A stretch of DNA of 64,000 nucleotides, from NCBI GenBank assembly GCA_039000515.1, contig JBCFYV010009882.1, forward strand, positions 50,913,801-50,977,800, in the 5' to 3' direction. The translations under genes and the position numbers were made by a program. Under the pieces are notes generated by a model. That model was not told where the DNA came from, did not search any database, and was given only the letters and a program-made list of their open reading frames with translations. This DNA comes from Timema cristinae. Taxonomy: Eukaryota; Arthropoda; Insecta; Phasmatodea; Timematidae. This document shows positions 46,127 through 56,600 of the stretch, in pieces; the first letter of the stretch is position 1; each line of letters starts with the position of its first letter.

Positions 46127-49100
46127 CCATCTTGCATCTTACCAACTACCCGAGTTATAATTTATCAAAATGAGAAACATGGACTAATTTAAGTGTGTGT
46201 GTGTGTACACAAATACACACACACACACACACTTAAATTAGTCCATGTTTCGCATTTTGATAAATTATAACTCAGGTAGGTGGTAAGATGCAAGATGGGT
46301 GTGTGTGTGTATATATATATATATATTCAACAAAGAGAATTCACAATATTTTAGTTAGCACAGAATTTAAAGTGCATTTTTAAAATAATACAAGCTTTAT
46401 CCAAATATGTTATTGTTATTAAATTTGTCTGGAGATCAAACAATGAGGATTAAAATGTTATGAAGAGTTTTTATTAATGTACCTTTAGTTTACCCTGTAG
46501 GGTAACAAGCTTACCTAGCCTTATTCCACTATGATATTGCTCTTAAGATAGTCTCATAATGTAAACCATCAGGGTAGACAGTGTGTATAATACCTTAATG
46601 GCAAGTGAACTTTAGGTGACTTAGTTGGCCCCTTCACCATATTTTACTAGTATTTACAATAGCCTAGATTATTTTAGAGTATTGTATTGAGATATTGTTG
46701 GACTTTACCTGATCATAAGGCGAATTCTCTGGAAATTTAACATTTCCACTGATTACTGCCAATGCTACACTGTCCCCACACTCATAGACTGAATCAAAAG
46801 GTGACTTGAAATAGCACATTGCATACAAAATACACCCCAAAGACTGTGAAAGGAAAAAGAGAACAAATAATTTAACAAACAATGTGAGGGTAAACATCGA
46901 ATAGAGCTAAGGTCAGATAATACAACTACAAGGTTGCAATAATTGTAGCAATGCTTTCAAACTACAAATAATTTGTAATAAAACATACAACAAAAACAAG
47001 CTCTGTTAATTGATATTAGATGTTTAATTATAGCCAAATTACATTCCTGGGGAGATTGATTTTATACTCAGTAGTAACGATGACAGGCTTATGTAAGATG
47101 CTAGTCGGGCACTCAACACCTCAATGTTTTAAAATAATCTTAAATACTCTTTCATTTTCAAAAACGGACAATGACAATGTTGACCAGGTGCTTAGCTAGC
47201 ACACTTGAAACCGACCCATGAAGCAAAGCTTAATTTTTAGCCATTTTTACTTTTTCGTGACCCCTAAGGAGATAAATTATTGTTAGTATAAAATAAAATA
47301 AAATAAAATTCTAGATTTTGATGAATGTCAACTTTTCATGACCGACTGTAATTCCCAAAAAGTGTTTTTCACTATACTGTCTGTTTCTCGGCCTGGAGCA
47401 AAATCCATTTTATCAATCGGGCTAAAACTTGATATCAAGGGTTTTCATTAAGGTTCCCCAGAGGCTTTTTAGAATTAGTTACCTAACCCTAAAGTTAAGG
47501 GTAGTTTCCTTATGGGCAAATAAAGAATAAATCTATTTTCTCAAAAACGGCTATAACAATTTTAATTAAAACTCGTATCCAGGCATTATTTAATATTACA
47601 AACAAAATGATAGTTATTTTTCGGAGAAAGTGACAGACAGTACTTACTACAAGCGATTTTGATAATATCTCTGAAAATCTTTGAGATACAAAATAGCTTA
47701 ACATTAGAAAAATGAAGGTATATTAAAAATAAAAAAACTTATTTTAAATTTATTTTAATAAAACCAATAGTGTTTGAGCTCTAAGTAAATATATTTATTA
47801 AATTGAGGTCTGGGAAATAGGGAGTTGATCGTTTACGTTCTTTGGTGAAAAGTGATGTTTATTTATTTTCTCAATATGTTTCTGGTTCCGTGTCTGTTAT
47901 TTCATTTATGATCTTTGGTAGAATGTGATGCTCTTTTTACTTTCTCATATCAAGAGAAAGTTTTTTTATGAAAATAATCAATTTCGAGATTATGGTGAAT
48001 CTTCCTGTTTTAAGTAAATACAAACCCCCAAAAAAGTGGCTTTCACATATCTGCCCTCATGTATGTCTGTTTGTCTGTCTGCCCCTGTCAACAAATCCTA
48101 AATGGTTATATGTATTTTGTTCAAACTTGATCTTTAAGCCTAGTGTGCACTTGGAAACATTGTTGGCTAACATGGGAAACATTGTTGGCAAACATTTAAG
48201 AGACAATGTTTCATGCCCAGACTACAATGATGAAACATGTTTCCCGCACAGAGTTCAGTTGAGTGAAAAATGTCTTAAGGATGCTGCTGATATGCCTTGT
48301 GCTTTGGATGTAGTTATGAGCTATTCAAGAAGACAGAGAAGAAGAAAACGGTGGGTTCATAAAGTGCTTCAAAATGGATCATACTATACAAATAAGTTTC
48401 TGACAGAACTGGAATTCGAAGACGTCAGTGATTTTAGGAACTTTACTCGCATGTCTCCTAGAGATTTTGAAGTTATTTTACAAATGGTTGGTCCCAGGAT
48501 AATGAAAAGAAACATATGAATTAGATTAGAAAGCTCACCTACTAGACCACATTGCTTGTTGTTGGAAATGGGCCAACATTGTTTCTTGTAACCCATTGAA
48601 ATGGATCAAGAGAAACATGCGCAACATGTTGGCAAACAATGTTTCCGGGGAAATGTTTCATAATGCTTACTAGGCTTTAGATTTTATATGGCTATACCTT
48701 GGGATTATTTTTGAATTACAAACTTTTCAAAAAGAGCAGTTAACAATTTTGTTTAAATGCATATCTAGGATTTGTTTGGCAAGACAAATAGCACTGTAAC
48801 ATTTGCTTTTGGGCAAAAATATGTTGAAAGGTAGCTTAGTGAAGGGAATTTTTTGAAAATTCTAAATATTTCAAAAATAGCAACACAGATTTTGTTTGGA
48901 ATGTATAGTTGGTTAAAATGTGTGGTATGGCAAATTACACCCTATACTTAAATTTTGAGTAAAAGCTCCCTGATGGGTAATTTACTGGTGATGGATTTTC
49001 CAAAACTTTGAAATATAAAATTGCTCCAACAATTTGTTTCAAAATGGGATGCCTGTTGGTTAAGTTTTTTAGAGTATAAATAATTGTATGCATTTGTTTT

Positions 49101-49130
49101 TCAAATAAGCATTCATATCTTAATGATACC

Positions 49131-49161
<31 letters not shown>

Positions 49162-49404
49162 TCTTTACTTTCTCATATTAAGAGAAAGTATTGTGACTGT
49201 GAACATTTTCGGCCTCGATATTATGATAAATCTTAATATTTTATTTTTGAAAAACATTTGAATTGATTAGTACAAAAAGTTTAAGAATATTAAGAAAAAT
49301 TCAATTCAATTTTGAGTGAAGTGAAGTTGGACAAGTTGTACTAGATCGATGTGAAAGAAACATAAATATAAATATAATATAAATATAATATAAATGCATA
49401 ATAC

Positions 49405-49449
<45 letters not shown>

Positions 49450-52400
49450 GCACCGCGTCTTACTACCCGTTCGGGTTGTACGCACTTACGCTAATGTGTA
49501 ATGGTAGGGTGATTGTGAGATGAAATGAAGGACCTACAGTTTAACGTGGAATCCGAACCACGGTGGAGGCCTGGCATTCCCCACATTCACATAATACTTA
49601 AATGATATTTGTAAAATATTTTGTAGTAATCACCTAAAACTAGGTTAAAAGAATCAAAGGATGATGTGACCACGCATATATTAGATATTAATGTATTAGT
49701 CTTGAGAATTGACATAAAAATTAATGAATTTGAAAAGTAAAAATTGAATTTAATTCTTAGCTGTAATTCCCTGTTCCCTTGATTTCTGGCTGCATTTTTA
49801 GAGTTGTACAGTTATTTTGACGACATGTTTCAATGAATTAGCGGCATCATCCTCAGGTCTGATGAGAAAGAAAGAACACACCGAATGAAATGTATGGTTA
49901 AGACCAAATGCACCAGACAATGTGATATAACATAAAATTAATGAAGGTTAATAAATTATAATGTTGAAAAAAAGTAAATAATTATGAAATATACAGGGAG
50001 CGGCAAAATGATCTGACGGTTTTCGACGCCACGCGGTTGATCGAGTAGGTGGTGGTGGGGGGGATAGGCGCGTTTCAGAGTCTACATGTGGACATTTTTA
50101 GTAGCCATGAAGCAGTGGTCGGTTGAGCATCGCGCGTTTGTTGTCGAGGCGTTTTTTAAAAGTGGCGATTCCTGTGTTGCTGTTCAGTGGCAGTTCTGTA
50201 GGCCTTTTAATTTAGGTCCTTGAGGAAAAGTTCCGACACACAACACAATTATGCTGTGGGTGAGTAACTTCAGAGCTACCGGTTCAGCGTCTAAACGGAA
50301 GTCGACAGGCCGTCCAAGGTCAGCCCGGATGCCAGAGAATATCGATAGAGTAAGAGAAGCTGTGGAAGCCAGTCCTCGGCGGCCGACCCGTAAACAAGCT
50401 ACTGCTTTGCATATGTCTGACTGCTCGGTAAGACGAATTTTGTGGTTCGATCTGCATTTCCATCCATACAAAATGGCTATTGTTCAGCATTTAAAGCCCA
50501 ATGACTATGCAAAGCGAAAAGCATTTTCAGAGCAAATGATTGATTTGATGACAGATGAAAAAATTTTCATGATGAGCGACGAGGCGCATTTTCATCTGGA
50601 CGGCTATGTAAACAAACAGAACTTTCGTTATTGGTCAGCTACAAATCCTGAAGACCTGCATGAACGTCCTCTGCATAGTCCTAAGGTCACTGTGTGGTGT
50701 GGTGTAACAAAAACTTGTGTCATTGGGCCATACTTCTTTGAAGAGGGTGGTCGAACTGTTACGGTCAATTCGCAACGTTATCTGTTGATGTTACAAAATT
50801 TCCTGATCCCTGAACTTCGGAGAAAACGCTTAGTGTGCAGTAGAATGTGGTTCCAGCAGGATGGGGCAACTGCCCATACCACCAATGAGGTGATGAACTT
50901 TTTGAAAATTAAGTTTTGTGGCCGAGTAATCTCGCGTTTCGGGGATATTGCATGGCCAGCACGCTCCCCTGATCTAAGCGTTTGTGATTTTTTCTTGTAG
51001 GGTTTCTTGAAATCAAGAGTCTTCACAAACAAGCCCCACACATTGGGCGAACTTAAGGTGGCCATAACTCAAGAAATCGCCAACCTGTCTCCTGAAATGT
51101 TAGGGAAGGTGTTCGACAGTTTTGGTGCGAGACTGGAAGAGTGCATCACAGAAGGGCACCATTTGAAGGACGTCATCTTCAAATCTTAAACTGATGAAAT
51201 CAGTTGTTCCAATGTTATTTTCTTTAATTTCCATTAACACCATTCTGTAATAACTAATAAAACATATTTTATCACTCTTAACATGTGTTATTTGTATTTT
51301 AAAACCGTCAGATCTTTTTGTCGCTCCTTGTATTTACCAGAAATTAAAACTATTTGCTTAAGTATCCCATATCATGTTATTAAGAAAACTAATAGGAGAA
51401 TTACAATCAACGTGTATATATGAAGTTAAATAAGAACATTATGTAAAAAATTTAATATGACATCAAAGATATTCTAAATATAAGAAGGTATTTTGTATTG
51501 TGATATTGTGGAAATGAGAGAGTAGAAAGATATACGAGGGCCATCCAGAAAGTAAGGTTACGACATTTATTTAGAATCGAAAAATGCTTGTATTTAATTG
51601 AAACTCACAGGATACTTCAGAAATATATTATACTATTTTTCAACATAATCGCCGTCGAGATCAAGACATTTCTGTAGTCGGGGCACCAGCTTTTGTATGC
51701 CAGTGTCATAGACCTCCGCCGCCAACTCTTTCAGCCACTTCTTCACAGCTTCCTCGACCTCCTGATTGTTGGAAAAACGTTTCCCACCCAAAAACTCCTC
51801 TAGTTTAGTGAAAAGGTGATAGTCCGAAGGCGCCAAGTCGGGTGAATAGGGTGGGTGGGTGACAATATCCCATCCAAATGATGTCAGCAGCTCCTGTGAA
51901 ACTCGCGCGGTGTGGGGCCTGGCGTTGTCATGCAGGAGGCTGACTCCCCGGGTCAGCATTCCCCTTCTGCGGTTCTGAATGGCTCTTCTGAGTTTTTTTA
52001 GGGTATTGCAGTAAGCCTCTGCATTAATGGTAGTCCCTTTGGGCATAAAATCCACCAAAAGGACGCCCTTACGGTCCTAAAAAACAGATGCCATGACTTT
52101 TACGGCTGAATGAGTTGTCTTGAACTTTTTGGTGGCTGGGGAAGATGAATGACGCCACTGAAGTGATTGTCTTTTGGTCTCTGGGGTGTAGTGACACACC
52201 CACGTCTCATCCCCTGTCACGATAGAGTCCAGAAAAGCTTCTCCCTCCTGTACAAAACGATCCAAAAATTCACGCGCGGTGGTGACGCGATTTTGACGGT
52301 GCTCCGGTGTGAGCATTCTGGGCACCCATCTCGCACACAACTTCTTGTAACCAAGTTTTTCCGACACAATATCACCAAGGAGACTTCTAGAAATGTCAGG

Positions 52401-53643
52401 GAATTTTTCGTGAAGGTCATCAAGCGTCACACGGCGGTCATTTCGCACTTGTTCTTCAATTTTTCGCACAAGTTCGTCTGAAATCACTGATGGTCTCCCA
52501 CTCCTTGCCTCGTCGTGAGTATCAGTACGGCCTTCTCTGAACAACCTAACCCACTTCGTGACATGTTGTCGACTCATCACATCACTACCATAAACTTCCA
52601 CGAGCTTCCGATGGATATTCGCGGCGGTATTGTTCTGCAAAGTCAAAAAACGGATGACCGCGCGGATCTCGCACGGACGGGAGGTGGCGGGAGCGCGCGA
52701 CGACCTCTCCATAGGAAGAATTTACTGTGACTGAAAAAAATGGCCGACAAACACGCGGGACCAAACAAACTGACCGTTAAGATCCCCCCTACACGTCAGG
52801 TGTGCCAAATTTGAAACAAAAAATTTCCCCAGGCCTTAGGACCCCTTGTAACCTTACTTTCTGGATGACCCTCGTATTTTGAATCTATTTATTCATGATA
52901 GTTTAATTTAAATAAAATAAATTATATGGGATGGAAAATAGAATGACAAGAAAGAAAATGAAAAAAGGTTCAAGTCTTCTCGACACTGACTCGAACAGGT
53001 CTTTAACTACTATGTAAGGATGGGTGGATGCAGACAGGAATGGAGTTTTTTTTAAATTTTGGTATGTTGAGGGAGTTTTCTTAAGGTATTAATGAGTATT
53101 TGATTTTCAAAAATTGTTCTTTTATTTAATACATTGTTATTGTTAAATAAGGCGGTTTGAATAAATATATTCTCAGCTGTGTTCATTGTTGTGCCTTTTG
53201 AGGTATTGTAAATTAGTTTCATGCTTTTGTTCATTGGGTTTGGTTGATGTCCTGACTGTTTAAGATGTTCAGAAAATGTTAATTTATTTCTATCATATTT
53301 TAAATCACGCATGTGTTCAGAAAATCTAATATAAATTTGGCACCCATACACTGTTACAGTCACAGGTGAGTTGATAAATGCCACTTTATTCATATTGGTT
53401 GATTTTGTTTAGGTTAGAGTTATTAATGTTTTTTGATGCTATTGTTAGTGCTGAAGGCTACATTTAATTTGTGTTTCTTTTGAAGATATTGGTAGTTCTA
53501 TTAATTTATATATATGTGTATTATATATATATTTATATAATATATGCGTGGTCACATCATCCTCTGGTTTTTTCAACTTTGTTTTAAGTGTAATTGACTC
53601 AAATGTATATTTTTTAATGTACCTAATTTTTAGATGTTTGTTA

Positions 53644-53675
<32 letters not shown>

Positions 53676-56600
53676 GCACCGCGTCTTACTACCCATTCGG
53701 GTTATACGCACTTACGCTAATGTGTAATGGTAGGATGATTGTGAGATGATATGAAGGACCTACAGTTTAACGTGGAATCCGAACCACGGTGGAGGCCTGG
53801 CATTCCCCACATTCACAAGATGTCTTGTCAGAGGTGAAGGAAGGGTTTGGTAATCAGATAAATCTGTGCCGGGACTGAGGATTGAACCCCGGCCGCCAGC
53901 ACAGAAGTCTGACACCTTACCCCTAGACCCCCAGGTCACCAATATGTTTGTTACAATTTCAACATATTCATAATTAAATTATTACATAACTTGTAACTAT
54001 TACTACCAAATTTTTTACAAATATAATTTAAATATTTTGGATTTACATTATATTTATATTGCATATTTATTTTTCTTTCACATCAATCTAGTACAACTTG
54101 TCCAACATCACTTCACTTCACTCAAAATTTAGTTTTAATTTTCTTAATATCAATGTTTTATGTATATCTGAACCCAAAAAAGTTAGTTTTTCAATTAGGT
54201 TGTCAATGGCCACGTATCTGAAAGGTTTGATAGATTTTGTTAAAACTTGATATTTAGATTTTTATAAGGCTATATATCATGGTATTTAAAAAAAAAATTA
54301 TACCCAAGCCCTCAAATTAAGGCTATCTAGTTTACTGATAAGTGATTTTTTAGGATTAATAATTTTTTGAAAATTATTATTATTATTATTATTATTAGCA
54401 CTGCGTCTTACTACCCATTTGGGTTGTACGCACTTACACTAATGTGTAATGTGTAATGGTAGGGTGATTGTGAGATGAAATGAAGGACCTACAGTTTAAC
54501 GTGGAATCCGAACCACGGTGGAGGCCTGACATTCCCCACATTCACAAGATGTTTTTTTGAAAATCAAAGATTTTTTTTAAAATGAATATCTAGGGAGAGG
54601 ATGACCTCCCAAATAATACTGTATCATTGTTTTCTGGTTAAAGATTCATTAACAGGTAGTTTCAAGACAAATGATTATCCAACACTAAAACTATTTTGAA
54701 AATAGCTATAGCAATTTTTTTTTAAAATGTAAGAGTGTTTTATATGACAAATAAAACCATATACTATTATTTGGGGGTTTAAGAAAGATTAGAGTGATTT
54801 TAAAAAATCTGAATATTAAACAACAAAAAAATTATCGTGGTCTAGGGGTAAGGTGTCAGACTTCTGTGCTGGCGGCCGGGGTTCAATCCTTGGTCCCGGC
54901 ACAGATTTATCTGATTACCAAACCCTTCCTTCACCTCTGACAAGACATCTTGTGAATGTGGGGAATGCCAGGCCTCCACCGTGGTTCAGATTCCATGTTA
55001 AACTGTAGGTCCTTCATTTCATCTCACAATTACCCTACCATTACACATTAGCGTAAGTGCGTATAACCCGAACGGGTAGTAAGACGCGGTGCTAATAATA
55101 ATAATAATAATAAAATTATTGGCGATTTGGTTCAAAATGGCTGTTTGTTAAGTTTTTTTTTTACATTATAGATAATTATATATATTTGTTATACTGCCAA
55201 TTGATTTTTGAAAAATTTATTTTCCCTTTGAAAATAGCTTTATGATCAATAAAAATATATCTATTGAGCAGAGTTGTGATCGAAATACACAATATGTATG
55301 AATTATTGCTAACAAGATTTATAGTACGGCCTGTACAGCGTTTGGCAGGAACACAACTAACGGTTCATCATTTGAAAAAGCTTCTAAGACCAAGTTCAGG
55401 TGACATCTGTTGGTGTTATAGGGAGGGAACTACAAATGTAGACAAATAGGAATGTTTAGGCTGTAATAATTCAACTCCTCGGTTGAAGATAAAGCAGCGG
55501 TTCTCTGCTTTCGTGAGCACCATGAGATCGCCACTCTAGACAAGGTGAAAGTGTAATGTAACCTGTATCAAACTTTCTGTCAGAGTCACAGTTTCCCCAG
55601 TCAGCATCTGCAAAACCAGAAATGCCTTCATCATCCTTGGTGTAGACCAACCTCGTCAACATTTCCTTGCAGATATCTTAAATACACGCTTGGCAGCTTG
55701 CCAGTGAGTTGAATTTTGACAATTATATTGACTCAGCATGTTGACTGCTTAGCGATGTCGATATGGGTACTGACTGTGATGTACATGAGGCCTCATATTA
55801 ACTCTCTGAATATATTTTGCTTTGTTTCTTCTGTAATAATGGAGGAAGAATCAAACCAGACCCTGGTCGATATCATTGTCTTCGCTGGTTTGCAGTCATC
55901 CATCCCAAACTTGTGTAATACTTACCTGATGTAGCCGCTATGATATAATGTGACTTTGTCCTTGGATTGGTTCACTTCAATTCCTAAACAATTATTTATG
56001 GCTCCAGGGTCCTTTATGTCAAATTTGTATGACAGTTCACTTTTAATACGTCTGGTTCTTTCCGGGTTTCTGGAAGCAATCATGATGTCCTCAACATAGA
56101 TGAGCATGTATACTGGGTGTTTACTTTGACTTTTAACACAAACACATGGGTTGGAGTTTATAGGCTGCAACCCAATGGATTCTATGGTTGAACTTAATTT
56201 AGCATGCCATTGTTGACCAGCTTGATGGAGTCTATAAATGGTGTTTCGAAGTTTGCAGACTTTGTTACCAGATTCTAGTTTCTGAAGCATGTCTTTTGCT
56301 TTGCTAACAATGCTATCATCCTTTTCAGCCTTAATCATCTTTGGTAGTGCCTCAACAAGCAAGTCAGAATGTTCCAGGAATGTTAGTGTGTCAATATCAC
56401 CATTCAGAAAGGCTGTCGTAATGTCAAGCCGTGAGAATTGTATGTTGAGTTTAGCTGATAACACCATCAGTAACCGAAATGATTTGATCCTGGCGACTGG
56501 AGCAAAATTGTCCACAAAGTCAATTGCCGGTCTTTGGCAAAAACCACATACAATCACTATGGCCTTCGTTCGAAGTAACATTCCATCAGGATTGTGCTCT

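Larger units (their letters stand above)
47937..49161 (+). repeat. Repeat R, beta-type copy ending in poly(A)
   Basis: It begins with a short hairpin, 'actttctc' and 'gagaaagt' around 'atatcaa', continues 'cgagattatggtgaatcttc', and after the nested Harbinger ends 'aatgatacctgattt' plus about 25 A residues. The next copy starts a few bases later with the same hairpin. The poly(A) end hints at a retroposon, but no reverse-transcriptase or tRNA-like part was seen. Confidence 0.65.
49706..54140 (-). mobile_element. Penelope-like element (PLE) hosting two mariners
   Basis: The minus strand carries the C-terminal endonuclease region described at 53052-53530, followed downstream by 'cctgaggatgatgccgctaa' with 'ttgaaacatgtcgtc' (49863-49818), the type of sequence found in PLE terminal repeats. 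The two mariner elements are inserted into the segment between them. Beyond 49706 the 5' flank is present as an inverted copy, as often seen with PLEs. The reverse transcriptase itself was not recognised. Confidence 0.6.
49166..55260 (+). repeat. Repeat R, third tandem copy, split by 4.9-kb insert
   Basis: The start hairpin ('actttctc'/'gagaaagt') and 'ttcggcctcgatattatgat' lie at 49166-49245. The copy resumes at ~54150 with 'tttatgtatatctgaaccca', 'taaaacttgatatttagatt', and ends with 'ttggttcaaaatggctgttt' matching 49030 of the previous copy. The right part is further cut by SINE B insertions at 54375 and 54836. Confidence 0.65.

Noticed and set aside
52167..52730. Frames opposite and overlapping the DD34D mariner
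   Set aside because: Shadows of the minus-strand transposase, which has all catalytic residues.
18091..53942. Recurring ~60-codon frames over SINE B copies (18091, 31377, 53760)
   Set aside because: The near-identical peptides follow SINE B boundaries and frames through the tRNA-like head; no evidence of coding selection.
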